From: a virus
Direction: 5' to 3' (one strand)
Virus record (IMG/VR): IMGVR_UViG_3300030098_002037
Location: 1 to 26,681 of that record
Length of the DNA: 26,681 nucleotides
The position numbers and the translations under genes were made by a program. Under the pieces are notes generated by a model. That model searched no databases and had not been told where the DNA came from. It saw only the letters and a list, made by a program, of their open reading frames with translations. Below, piece by piece: positions 1 through 8,316 of this stretch; the stretch's first letter is position 1; the number at the start of each line of letters is the position of its first letter.

Positions 1-189
1 CCTGAAGCAGCACTTTACAGTTATTTTGATACACCTAGCTCAACCTCTCAAATAGCCTACAAAGTGGGAGTGGTTCAGGGATCAGGCGGTGCAGCTACTT
101 GGTACACTAACAGAACAGTTGCTGACACAAATTCTGGGGACTATGAACGAGGTATTTCATACATCAGTGTAACAGAGATAGCGGGGTAA
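1..189 (+). CDS. C-terminal fragment of a phage tail-fibre-like protein (5' truncated)
   Basis: An open frame enters from the left edge and ends at TAA 187-189, giving the last 62 residues. The text is rich in Ser, Thr, Gly and Tyr and ends with a YISVTEIAG-type strand. That closing pattern (short beta strand, then V-T-E-I-A) is common at the C-termini of phage fibre and virion-surface proteins. No start is visible, so total length and N-terminal attachment domain are unknown. The next gene begins 4 nt after the stop in the same direction, and everything downstream is fibre or virion structure, so a structural role is the simplest reading. A specific fibre class cannot be assigned from this fragment. 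Confidence 0.7.
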   Translation, partial: PEAALYSYFDTPSSTSQIAYKVGVVQGSGGAATWYTNRTVADTNSGDYERGISYISVTEIAG

Positions 190-193
190 TCAG

Positions 194-865
194 ATGCCAT
201 ACATAGGAAAAGCCCCAAATTTTGGTATTAGAACCCGCTACTATTACACAGCGTCAGGTTCGGAAACCACTTTGTCTGGTGCGGACGATAACGGCCTAAC
301 ACTAAAGTTTACTGATGGTCAGTATGTAGATGTAAAGTTGAACGGCGTGTCACTCGTTGCAGGTACAGACTATAACACAAACACTGCTAACACCATCAGT
401 GGTCTAGCTGCGTTGACCGCAGGGCAGATAGCTGAGATTGTAGTGTTTGATGCGTTCAGCGTAGCTAATACTGTTCCAGTTACGGGCGGCACATATTCAG
501 GCGCAGTTGTGTATGACAGCGATGTTACCTACAACAAAGCGTTGCAGGGGAATACCAGCACGGACACAACCAACACAGGTAACATTACTCTTGACTTTGA
601 TACTTTTCAAAACTTCGTGCTGACATTCACAGGTAACGTCACCTTTGACAATCCTTCAACCGAGGCAGTGGGTCAGTCTGGCTTTATTGTAATAATCCAA
701 GACTCAACAGGTGGCAGGACCTTATCCCTGGGTACTGATTTTGAAACTGCGGGTGGCGGATCTGTTACGTTAACTTCAACAGCATCAGCAACCGACATGA
801 TCCCGTATATAGTGGTTGCATCTAACCGAATTTTGTTGGGTACTCCGCTACTCGCATTTAGCTAG
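194..865 (+). CDS. tail-fibre-type virion protein, 223 aa
   Basis: The protein begins MPYIGKAP and has an N-terminal beta-rich module (about residues 1-95) with the pattern FTDGQYVDVKLNGVSL, AGTDYN and ANTISGL. I recognise this pattern from small fibre/adhesin proteins of marine phages. The C-terminal half (about 110-223) is a Thr/Gly/Asn-rich strand-turn region with NTGNITLDF and FTGNVTFDN, typical of fibre shafts. It has no signal peptide or membrane segment. It sits between a fibre fragment and a LamG/SPRY adhesin, so it is probably part of the host-contact apparatus. The start follows the previous stop by 4 nt and has only a weak Shine-Dalgarno sequence, which suggests translational coupling. 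Confidence 0.75.
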   Translation: MPYIGKAPNFGIRTRYYYTASGSETTLSGADDNGLTLKFTDGQYVDVKLNGVSLVAGTDYNTNTANTISGLAALTAGQIAEIVVFDAFSVANTVPVTGGTYSGAVVYDSDVTYNKALQGNTSTDTTNTGNITLDFDTFQNFVLTFTGNVTFDNPSTEAVGQSGFIVIIQDSTGGRTLSLGTDFETAGGGSVTLTSTASATDMIPYIVVASNRILLGTPLLAFS

Positions 866-874
866 GAGGAATAA

Positions 875-3340
875 ATGTCTACTCCTCTTGGCTCCTCTCA
901 GCTTTTTGTCTCTAGAAGTTTTTATCCACACCCCATAGACCAATCCCTGCGGTTCGAGGATGGTGATACTGCATCTATGTCACGCACAAATTCAGGTGCT
1001 GGAAATCGTAGAACATGGACATTTAGTGCTTGGATAAAGCGTTCAAATTTGGGCAGTGGCACACAGAATTATATACTTGGTGCAACTACAGACAACTATA
1101 GCGCAAATTGGGCTATATTCTTTCTTGGAAGTGATGAGTTAACATTTTATTCATATACATCAAGCCAACAATATCAAATTAATACTGGAGATAACGGAGT
1201 TTTTCGTGACCCTTCAGCCTGGTATCATATTGTGCTTGCTTGGGACACAACACAATCTACAGCCGCTGACAGAATCAAACTTTATGTAAATGGTTCTCAA
1301 TTTACAAATTTTGAAACTGCCGTATATCCATCGCTTAATTATGAAGAGGGTTATATAAACAATAATATTCAGCAGGATATTGGCAGAGCAGCAACTGCCG
1401 CCTATGGATATGATGGATATATGGCAGAAGTGCATTTTGTAGACGGCTCTGCATTAGCCCCAACCTCCTTTGGCGAAACAAAATCTGGAATTTGGATACC
1501 TAAAAAATACACTGGCTCTCACGGCACAAATGGTTATCATCTTGATTTTGCTGATGGGTCTGCGTTGGGTGATGATGAATCCGGCAACAACAACGACTTT
1601 ACGCCTACTGGACTTGCGGCAACAGATGTGGTGCTGGACAGCCCTACGAATAACTGGGCTACGATGAACCCTTTAGACCCGCCTGTAGGCACATCAGTTA
1701 CACTTTCTGAGGGCAACTTAAAAGCAACAGGTTCAACATCTAGTTATTCGGGTGGTGTTGCGTCTACGTTTGAGTTTGAAAGCGGTAAATGGTATTGGGA
1801 AGTTTACATAAACAATGAGGTTGATGCTGGCAGTAATTACTATAGTTTTGTTGGTGCGGCCACTGGCGAAAACAATGAGGTTCACAGAACTAACGTCAGT
1901 AATGTGCCATCGGTAGCCACAGGTGTAGATGGATGGTCTTGGGAAGGTGACGGTAAAATAAATCTAATAGGCACTGGAACGAGAGCGGTGACTTCTGTTT
2001 CTGCTCCATCGGCTGGTGATATTCTTGGATTTGCTATGGATTTAGATAATGGCAATGTTTACTTTTACTTAAATGGCACTGCACAAAACTCTGGTAGTGC
2101 AGTAATAACTGGGGTAACTGGATTAAAAACCAATCCTATGGTTGGTGTTTATAATTCAAGTGCTGTTACTTTTAACTTTGGTCAGGATAGTTCATTTGCT
2201 GGCACAAAAACAGCACAGGGCAATACAGATCGCAATGGCAACGGTGACTTCTATTACACTCCCCCCTCTTTTTATTTAGCTTGCTGTTCAGCCTCATTAC
2301 CCGACCCTGACATTGACCCTGCCATTGACCAATCACCAACAGATCATTTTAATACGGTGCTTTATAGTGGCACAGGCTCAACAAGAACCGTTACAGGCGT
2401 AGGCTTTCAACCTGACTTTGTTTGGATTAAGGACAGGACTACTGCCTATGACCACCACTTGTTTGATGTCGTAAGAGGTGGTGAAAACAGTCTGTATTCT
2501 AACGACAGCGTTGCTGAAAACACCTACCCAACAGATATTACTTTTACTTCCGATGGTTTTTCTATTGCTGATGGAAGCGCAGTTCCACAAATTTACATAA
2601 ACAAAAGTTCAGATGCTTTTGTTTCTTGGAACTGGTTGGCTGGCGGCTCTGCGTCAAGCAATAGTAATGGGTCAATTACATCTTCTGTATCTGCAAATAC
2701 AGAAGCAGGGTTTAGTATAGTTAGCTATACTGGCAATGGTTCTGCTGGGGCTACGGTGGGTCACGGCCTAACTAATGCGCCTGAGTTTTTTGTTACTAAA
2801 AGACGAAGCCAAAGTGACCCTTGGCAAACTTATGTTGCATCATTAGGCGCAACTAAAAGACTTGAACTTGATGCAACTAGTGGTGCAATAACATCAACCG
2901 CATCATTCAATGATACCGAACCTAATTCTTCTGTTTTTACTTTAGGTTCTGGTGGTTATGGCAATGCGTCTAGTGCTACCTACATAGCCTACTGTTTTCA
3001 CAGCGTTGATGGTTACAGCAAGGTTGGCTCATACAGCGCAAATAATTCTAGTGATGGGCCTTTTGTTTATTTAGGTTTTCGTCCTGCGTTTATTTTCATT
3101 AAAGGAACTAGCACAACAACTCATTGGGTTATATCAGATAATAAACGTGACGGTGTTAATGTAACAAGCAAAGCACTTTTTTCAAATTTAAGTAATTCTG
3201 AGTCAACAGACAGGCACGTTGATTTTTTATCAAATGGGTTCAAATTACGATTAACTGCTTTAGACCCTAATACTAATGGCACAGATTACATTTACCTCGC
3301 CTTTGCAGAACAACCCTTTAAATATTCTAATGCCCGATAG
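875..3340 (+). CDS. large tail adhesin with LamG-like, SPRY-like and repeated beta modules, 821 aa
   Basis: Starts 5-6 nt after a strong AGGAGG. Residues about 35-215 look like a concanavalin/LamG jelly roll (WTFSAWIKR, WYHIVLAWD, KLYVNGSQ, IGRAATAAYGYDGYMAEVHF). Residues about 255-440 look like a B30.2/SPRY domain (ESGKWYWEVYI, GDILGFAMDLDNGNVYFYLNG). The C-terminal half holds three related beta modules marked by G-[FL]-x-x-x-P-x-F-[VFI]-x-[IT]-K near residues 508, 629 and 732, which resembles the DUF7483-type repeat seen in phage fibre proteins. No catalytic residues stand out, so carbohydrate or surface binding fits better than depolymerase activity. It is probably the main receptor-binding protein. 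Domain names rest on pattern recognition. Confidence 0.82.
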   Translation: MSTPLGSSQLFVSRSFYPHPIDQSLRFEDGDTASMSRTNSGAGNRRTWTFSAWIKRSNLGSGTQNYILGATTDNYSANWAIFFLGSDELTFYSYTSSQQYQINTGDNGVFRDPSAWYHIVLAWDTTQSTAADRIKLYVNGSQFTNFETAVYPSLNYEEGYINNNIQQDIGRAATAAYGYDGYMAEVHFVDGSALAPTSFGETKSGIWIPKKYTGSHGTNGYHLDFADGSALGDDESGNNNDFTPTGLAATDVVLDSPTNNWATMNPLDPPVGTSVTLSEGNLKATGSTSSYSGGVASTFEFESGKWYWEVYINNEVDAGSNYYSFVGAATGENNEVHRTNVSNVPSVATGVDGWSWEGDGKINLIGTGTRAVTSVSAPSAGDILGFAMDLDNGNVYFYLNGTAQNSGSAVITGVTGLKTNPMVGVYNSSAVTFNFGQDSSFAGTKTAQGNTDRNGNGDFYYTPPSFYLACCSASLPDPDIDPAIDQSPTDHFNTVLYSGTGSTRTVTGVGFQPDFVWIKDRTTAYDHHLFDVVRGGENSLYSNDSVAENTYPTDITFTSDGFSIADGSAVPQIYINKSSDAFVSWNWLAGGSASSNSNGSITSSVSANTEAGFSIVSYTGNGSAGATVGHGLTNAPEFFVTKRRSQSDPWQTYVASLGATKRLELDATSGAITSTASFNDTEPNSSVFTLGSGGYGNASSATYIAYCFHSVDGYSKVGSYSANNSSDGPFVYLGFRPAFIFIKGTSTTTHWVISDNKRDGVNVTSKALFSNLSNSESTDRHVDFLSNGFKLRLTALDPNTNGTDYIYLAFAEQPFKYSNAR

Positions 3341-3349
3341 GAGACAATA

Positions 3350-3847
3350 ATGCCCTGGAAACACAACAATAAAGTCATACGCGCAGGACGCGGGTGGGTA
3401 TCTGATAAAGGGATAAAACACCCGACTAACTGGATGTCTTGGTCGGACGAAGAAAAAAAGGCTGCTGGGCTTGTTTGGGAAGATGACCCCAAACCCTTTG
3501 ATTCACGTTTTTGGTGGGACGCGACTACACCTAGAGACATTCATAATCAAAAAAACGATGATGGAAGTGTGACCCCTGGTCTTAAAACACTCTGGAAGCA
3601 AAAAACAAAAGAAACAGCCGCATCTTTGCTTGCGCCTACAGATTGGTATGTAATACGTTTTCAGGAAGATGACACAAAAATTATACCTAACAAAATTAAA
3701 ACCTATCGTGCAGAAGTTCGCAAAAAAAGCGGAGTGATAGAAACAAGTATCGACAACGCTTCAACTCACGCTAAATTTATGGCACTATTTGATGCCCCAG
3801 AAGGAGGCGTTGCGCCAATAGCTAACTGGCCTGATCCTGTGGAGTAA
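3350..3847 (+). CDS. probable tail-fibre assembly / DUF4376-like protein, 165 aa
   Basis: Preceded by GGAGACAATA-ATG, a clear ribosome site. The N-terminal half is Trp- and charge-rich (GRGWVSDKGIKHPTNW, DSRFWWDATTPRD). The C-terminal half contains LLAPTDWYVIRFQEDDTKI-x-P-N-K and YRAEVRKKSG. The order 'T-D-W-Y/M-x-x-R ... P-x-x-x-x-x-Y/F-R-x-x-[VL]-R' is typical of small proteins encoded just after phage fibres (tail-fibre assembly chaperones, DUF4376). Its place directly downstream of the large adhesin agrees with that. It could instead be a minor virion component. No signal peptide or membrane segment. Confidence 0.65.
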   Translation: MPWKHNNKVIRAGRGWVSDKGIKHPTNWMSWSDEEKKAAGLVWEDDPKPFDSRFWWDATTPRDIHNQKNDDGSVTPGLKTLWKQKTKETAASLLAPTDWYVIRFQEDDTKIIPNKIKTYRAEVRKKSGVIETSIDNASTHAKFMALFDAPEGGVAPIANWPDPVE

Positions 3848-3850
3848 TAA

Positions 3851-4321
3851 ATGCCGTTAACCAAACTACAGTTCAAGGCAGGAGTTGTAAAAGACACCAC
3901 AGCTTATTCAAATGAAGGCGGCTGGGTTGATAGTGATAAAGTGCGCTTTCGGTTTGGTTATCCAGAAAAGATTGGTGGCTGGGAGTCTCGTACAGACGAC
4001 ACTATTAAGGGTACACCTAGAGCATTACATGCTTGGCAAACGCTAGATTCTCAAAGCCTAACAGGCATTGGCACAAACACAAAATACTATATTGAAAGTA
4101 GCGGTAATGTTTTTAACATAACACCGCCTCGCTTAGGGGTTCTTGTTCCGCAACGTGTATCTGGTCTTGCCGCAACAGGAGCAATAGGTACAGTAACTAC
4201 GCAAAGTACATATTCCGTGACAGGTGTTTCTGCAACTGGCACAATGGGTGTAAATGCGGTACAATTTAGTAGTTTACTTGCAACAGCGAGCGTTGGCACG
4301 GTAACGGTGTCTATCTCATAG
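3851..4321 (+). CDS. N-terminal part of a split tail hub / stabilisation protein, 156 aa
   Basis: The opening MPLTKLQFKAGVVKDTTAYS-NEGGWVDSDKVRFR matches the N-terminus of a phage protein related to P22-type stabilisation/tail-hub proteins, which I know as a single polypeptide of about 700-800 aa. Here the frame ends at TAG 4319-4321, inside a stretch of repeated peptides (GLAATGAIGTVT, GVSATGTMGV, ATASVGTVTV). The rest of the expected protein follows in the next gene, shifted to the +1 frame. It may be a real split gene, a +1 recoding site, or an assembly/sequencing slip in a repeat tract. The start is 3 nt after the preceding stop (GTGGAGTAATAAATG), so it is probably coupled. Confidence 0.75.
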   Translation: MPLTKLQFKAGVVKDTTAYSNEGGWVDSDKVRFRFGYPEKIGGWESRTDDTIKGTPRALHAWQTLDSQSLTGIGTNTKYYIESSGNVFNITPPRLGVLVPQRVSGLAATGAIGTVTTQSTYSVTGVSATGTMGVNAVQFSSLLATASVGTVTVSIS

Positions 4322-4672
4322 GTGGAACATGACCAATATTACCGTAAATCTTACTGGTGTTCAGGGTACTAGCCGACTTCCTCTATACTCAATAGTTACA
4401 GCACCTGCTGCCGCAATCCTTACAGGCTTTAATGTTACTGCTAGTCTTGGTAGTATTGACGTTGTTGGCGATATTACCACCACAATCCCTGTGACAGGTT
4501 TTGCTGGCACAACGAGTCTTGGCACAGTTGTTGTTCCAGTGGTTATTGACACGGGTTTGTCTGCAACGAGCGGATTAGGTGATGAGACTGTAACAGTTGA
4601 TGCAAATGTAGCTACAACAGGCGTGTCTAGTACAACCGCACTTGGTACGCCAACGCTTACCATGACAACTGT
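4165..4672 (+). repeat. degenerate peptide repeats spanning the split
   Basis: At least seven units of about 19-24 residues share the core T-G-[VFL]-x-[AGS]-T-x-x-[LIV]-G-[TS]-x-x-V. They run from near residue 105 of the upstream ORF to near residue 115 of the downstream ORF, crossing the frame change. They look like short beta-hairpin or Ig-like strand repeats. DNA identity between units is low, so simple slippage of a perfect repeat is not evident. Confidence 0.6.
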
Positions 4673-6221
4673 GTTTACCAACAATGTGTTGGATTTTGTT
4701 CTGACGCAAGGAAGCACTACTGTAACTGTTCGACACGTTGACCACGGCGCACAAACAGGTGAAGACATTCAAATAAAAGATGTTGATCTTGACGGCGGTA
4801 GCGGTGCCTACGACACAGAAGAAGCATCCTTGACAGGTGAGTTTACCGTGACGCGGATAGATGCAGACAGCTACACTATTACAATTCCCACGGCTTCGAC
4901 AATAAACCTTACGGGCGGTGAGGCAACTGTAGTCTACGAAATTAGTGCAGGCTTGGACACTGTTGTCGGTGGTTATGGATGGGGTGCTGGTACTTGGGGC
5001 AGAAACGGTTGGAACCAACCTGCTACAGTGACAGCCAACTCACAGCTTCGACTTTGGAAGCATGACAACTTTGGTGAAGACCTTATATTTAACATCAAGG
5101 GTGGTAAGATATTCTATTGGGATGCTACAGGTGGGTTTGCTGGTAGAGCAAGACCGCTTGATGCGTATTCTACAAATATTCCTATTTTAGCTAATCAAAT
5201 ACTTGTATCTGACAGAGACAGGCACGTTATTGCTGTTGGTACAAACGCAATAGGTTCAACTGACTTGGACCCGTTGCTTGTTCGATTCAGTTCGCAAGAA
5301 GATCCGTTTGATTGGAATCCTACAGCAACAAACACAGCTGGTGACCTAAGAGTTGGTAATGGATCAGAAATTATCCAAGCGGTAGAAACACGGCGCGAAA
5401 TACTACTTATTACCGATGCGTCTGTAAACTCAATGCAGTTTATAGGACCCCCGTTCACGTTTGGTATCACACAGCTTTCAAGTCAAACGACAATTATTGG
5501 GTCTAATGCGGCAGTAGCAGTGGGGGATGCTGTGTTCTGGATGGGTGAGGACAGGTTCTACCTCTACGATGGTCGCGTTCAACCTTTGCCCTGTACCGTG
5601 CGAGACTACATTTTTGATGACTTTGACCTTCAACAGGCAGACAAAGTGTTTGCTGGCTCTAACGCAGCCTTTGGTGAGGTGTTTTGGTTCTACCCGTCTG
5701 AGACAGGCGCGGCAGAAAACGACAGGTACGTTGTCTACAATTATGAGCAAAAAATTTGGTATGTAGGCAATCTGGAGCGTACAGCGTGGCTTGATCGTGG
5801 TGTTAATCGTTTTCCTCTGGCAACAACATCTGCCAGCAACACATATGCCAGCAAACTGTACGAACATGAAAAAGGAAGTGACGCAGACGGTGTTGCAATC
5901 ACATCGTTCATCGAATCTGCACCAATTGACATCGGCGATGGCGACAACTTCTTGTTTATTCGCCGCATGATACCTGATGTAAGTTTTGACAGGTCTGCTT
6001 CTACTGCAACAAAAGAAGCAACTATAACGCTCAAGTCGCAACGCTCTCCTGCTGGTGGTTTTACAACCTCAAAGGCGTTGACAGTTACTGATACAACTGA
6101 ACAAAATCATACGAGGCTTAGAGGCAGATCCTTTGGGCTTAGGATAGAATCAGACAATCTTGGTGTTGCGTGGAGACTCGGATCTCCTCGTGTAGAAATA
6201 CAACAGGATGGTAAACGATGA
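4329..6221 (+). CDS. C-terminal part of the split tail hub / stabilisation protein, 630 aa
   Basis: Continues the previous ORF. Residues 1-115 hold more of the same repeats (TGFAGTTSLGTVVV, TGLSATSGLGDETVTV, TGVSSTTALGTPTLT). The remainder has the usual body: GYGWGAGTWGRNGWN (about 215), LWKHDNFGEDLIFNIKGG, IFYWDATGG, ILVSDRDRHVIAVG, SSQEDPFDWNPTATNTAGDL, EILLITDASVNSMQFIGPPF and AVFWMGEDRFYLYDGRVQPL. These are characteristic of the P22 gp10-like/phage-stabilisation family that closes the portal and tail. The start ATG is 7 nt past the upstream TAG, with AGGTGG just before it, so re-initiation is plausible. Its own Met-Thr-Asn start has no recognisable family N-terminus, supporting the view that both ORFs came from one gene. 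Confidence 0.8.
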   Translation: MTNITVNLTGVQGTSRLPLYSIVTAPAAAILTGFNVTASLGSIDVVGDITTTIPVTGFAGTTSLGTVVVPVVIDTGLSATSGLGDETVTVDANVATTGVSSTTALGTPTLTMTTVFTNNVLDFVLTQGSTTVTVRHVDHGAQTGEDIQIKDVDLDGGSGAYDTEEASLTGEFTVTRIDADSYTITIPTASTINLTGGEATVVYEISAGLDTVVGGYGWGAGTWGRNGWNQPATVTANSQLRLWKHDNFGEDLIFNIKGGKIFYWDATGGFAGRARPLDAYSTNIPILANQILVSDRDRHVIAVGTNAIGSTDLDPLLVRFSSQEDPFDWNPTATNTAGDLRVGNGSEIIQAVETRREILLITDASVNSMQFIGPPFTFGITQLSSQTTIIGSNAAVAVGDAVFWMGEDRFYLYDGRVQPLPCTVRDYIFDDFDLQQADKVFAGSNAAFGEVFWFYPSETGAAENDRYVVYNYEQKIWYVGNLERTAWLDRGVNRFPLATTSASNTYASKLYEHEKGSDADGVAITSFIESAPIDIGDGDNFLFIRRMIPDVSFDRSASTATKEATITLKSQRSPAGGFTTSKALTVTDTTEQNHTRLRGRSFGLRIESDNLGVAWRLGSPRVEIQQDGKR

Positions 6222-6448
6222 GTAGAGAACTAGTACCGCCACAGTTTCCATTAGCTCCTGAAGAGTATGATAGGCAGTATTTTGATGAGATGGTTCGCTC
6301 TTTAACTCAACTTGTGGTACAGTTACAAAACCCCGGTGAGTTGCGAGGCACAAAAATAACGCTCACAGACTTACCGACATCTGCCACTGGACTTGAGATA
6401 GGGGCATTGTATAATGATGGTGGGACAGTAAAGGTTGTCACGACATGA
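6218..6448 (+). CDS. small conserved virion-region protein, 76 aa
   Basis: Overlaps the previous stop by 4 nt (ATGA) and the next start by 4 nt, so it is embedded in a translationally coupled run. The sequence begins SRELVPPQFPLAPEEYDRQY, has an amphipathic helix (FDEMVRSLTQLVVQLQN) and ends in a short beta pattern (TSATGLEIGALYNDGGTVKVV). I recognise the type from the same position in marine phages, next to the stabilisation protein, but know of no proven function. It could be a head-tail connector accessory or a scaffold for the neighbouring internal proteins. Confidence 0.7.
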   Translation: MSRELVPPQFPLAPEEYDRQYFDEMVRSLTQLVVQLQNPGELRGTKITLTDLPTSATGLEIGALYNDGGTVKVVTT

Positions 6449-7437
6449 GTTTAGGAAAATTACTTAAAACAGCATTACCTGCCGCAGCAGGTGCGTTTTT
6501 AGGTCCAGCAGCAGGCGCTGCTTTGTTTCCAGGCGCTACAGGCATCATGGCAAGCCCATTTATACAGCGTGCTTTAACATCTGGTGCTGTTGGGCTGTTA
6601 ACAGGCCAAAAACCTAAAGATGCTATTCTAAGCGGTATTATGGGTGGTGTAGGGGGTCAATTTTTAGGTGGCAACCAAACAGCTATGCAACAAGGAATAG
6701 GCGGCACAGGTCTTCCAATTGGTCCAAGCGGACAGGTTAGTTTCGATCAAATGGCTAAAAAAGCTGTTCAAGATGCTGCAAAAACTTCTGCCAGCGCTCC
6801 TGGTGGCGCTGGTTTTGGGGCATTAAGAGGAGCTGCTAAGGCCGCTGATGCAAAAACCATGTCTGGAGACTTGTTAAAATCTCTTGGTTTCGCTGGTCAA
6901 GATGAAGGTAATCTGTTGTTTAAAATCCTCAATACACAATTAGGAGAGGGTGTGGCGGCTGGTCTTATTGCTCAATTATTAGCTGGTGATGATGATGAAG
7001 AAGTTGTGGGTGAGTTTGAGCGTAGACCGTTTGGCGCTGGTGGACCAGGAGGGAAACTTGGAGATATAAATTACGCTGAAGGTGGAGAGGCGATGAAGCC
7101 AAAACGTCAACCCACTATTATGGACATAATTAATAAGTTTAAAACCATAGAAACTCCATTTGGCTCTGGGGTTACAAGAGATCAAAGACTAGAGTTATTA
7201 AAACGTCTTGGAATGGTTCAAACCGCAGCAAAGGGCGGCGAAATGTCTTTTCCACGCCGTAATGGTGGTATAGATCCAGCGGAGGGTTCTGGCACAAAAG
7301 ATGATGTACCAGCTATGTTAATGGCTGGTGAATTTGTAATGACCCGTGACGCTGTAAAAGGAATGGGCGATGGTAACTTACGCAAGGGTATAGACCGCAT
7401 GTACGGTATGATGGATAACCTTGAGAGGATGGCATAA
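6445..7437 (+). CDS. putative internal/ejection virion protein, 330 aa
   Basis: The N-terminal 70 residues are Gly/Ala-rich and hydrophobic (LPAAAGAFLGPAAGAALFPG, GAVGLLTGQ, GIMGGVGGQFLGG), a glycine-zipper-like pattern suited to membrane insertion. The C-terminus has GTKDDVPAMLMAGEFVMTRD followed by AVKGMGDGNLRKGIDRMYGMM, a block I have seen often at the end of phage internal or tape-measure-like proteins. There is no enzymatic motif. Position between the hub protein and two more Gln/Ala-rich proteins suggests a set that enters the host envelope during DNA delivery. Start overlaps the previous gene (ATGA); stop overlaps the next (TAATG). Confidence 0.65.
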   Translation: MSLGKLLKTALPAAAGAFLGPAAGAALFPGATGIMASPFIQRALTSGAVGLLTGQKPKDAILSGIMGGVGGQFLGGNQTAMQQGIGGTGLPIGPSGQVSFDQMAKKAVQDAAKTSASAPGGAGFGALRGAAKAADAKTMSGDLLKSLGFAGQDEGNLLFKILNTQLGEGVAAGLIAQLLAGDDDEEVVGEFERRPFGAGGPGGKLGDINYAEGGEAMKPKRQPTIMDIINKFKTIETPFGSGVTRDQRLELLKRLGMVQTAAKGGEMSFPRRNGGIDPAEGSGTKDDVPAMLMAGEFVMTRDAVKGMGDGNLRKGIDRMYGMMDNLERMA

Positions 7438-8306
7438 TGTCTACCCAAACTGTAGAGCAAATACAAAGATTAGCACCTTATCTTGAGGGGCTTGAAAAAC
7501 GCATATTGCAGACAGCGTTTGGTGAATTTGACGGGGATACGCAAACATCCAAAGGCTTGTTAGATACACGTTTAAACCTTCCGCAACAACAAGTAGCTGG
7601 TCTTGACCCACTTCAATTAGCGGCGCAAGAACAAGCGTTGCAGCAGTTTGGCATGTTTCAGCCAATGGTTCAAACGGCTGGACAATTAGCTGCGTCTGGC
7701 ATAGGCCAAGGCATGGCAATGCTTGACCCATCACAGGGCATACAAGCATTTATGAATCCATATCAACAAAATGTTATTGATGAAATCAATCGTCAAGCAG
7801 CTATTGGTCAACAAGGCTTAGATGCAAAAGCAATTCAAAGAGGTGCTTTCGGGGGGTCTAGACAGGGCATACAGGCAGCAGAACAAGAGGGTCGCAGGCT
7901 TGGTGAAATTGGCAAGTTCTTGTCTTCTGGGTTTGATAAAGCAGTTGGAGCTTCTCAAAAAGCCGCACAATTGTTCGGTGGACTTGGGCAGGCTGCGGGA
8001 ACATTAGGTGATTTGGGCAGGTTGCAATCAGAACTTGGTCGTGCTGACATAGGAATGTTGTCTCAACTTGGCGGTATTGGTCAAAGACAAACGCAAGCAC
8101 AGCTTGACGCACAAAGACAAAACCTGCTACAGCAAGCTCAAGAGCCGTTTACTCGCTTGCAACTTGGCAGTCAGTTGTTAAAAGGCACACCATCAGGAAG
8201 TCTTTCATCTACATTTAAGAGCGTGACAGAACCTTCTGCTAACCCATTCTTGCAGGGTGTTGGCGCTTACACAGCCCTTCAAGGCGCTGGAATGACATCC
8301 GCATAA
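7437..8306 (+). CDS. putative internal/ejection virion protein, 289 aa
   Basis: A Gln/Ala/Gly-rich helical protein. It contains FMNPYQQNVIDEINRQAAI (about residues 104-122) and GAFGGSRQGIQAAEQEGRRL (about 138-157). This 'N-P-Y-x-x-x-V-I-D ... G-A-F-G-G-S-R' arrangement is recurrent in proteins of this position in marine phages. It has long amphipathic helices, no signal peptide, no transmembrane segment of full length and no catalytic pattern. Its ATG shares an A with the TAA of the previous gene, with GAGAGGATGG upstream as ribosome site. Assignment as an ejection or core protein comes from composition and context only. Confidence 0.6.
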   Translation: MSTQTVEQIQRLAPYLEGLEKRILQTAFGEFDGDTQTSKGLLDTRLNLPQQQVAGLDPLQLAAQEQALQQFGMFQPMVQTAGQLAASGIGQGMAMLDPSQGIQAFMNPYQQNVIDEINRQAAIGQQGLDAKAIQRGAFGGSRQGIQAAEQEGRRLGEIGKFLSSGFDKAVGASQKAAQLFGGLGQAAGTLGDLGRLQSELGRADIGMLSQLGGIGQRQTQAQLDAQRQNLLQQAQEPFTRLQLGSQLLKGTPSGSLSSTFKSVTEPSANPFLQGVGAYTALQGAGMTSA

Positions 8307-8316
8307 GGAGCTTGGC

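Noticed and set aside
5478-6041. Minus-strand ORF of 187 codons within the hub gene
   Set aside because: Shadow of a strongly recognised structural gene, with Cys/Arg/Val-rich nonsense composition and no ribosome site.
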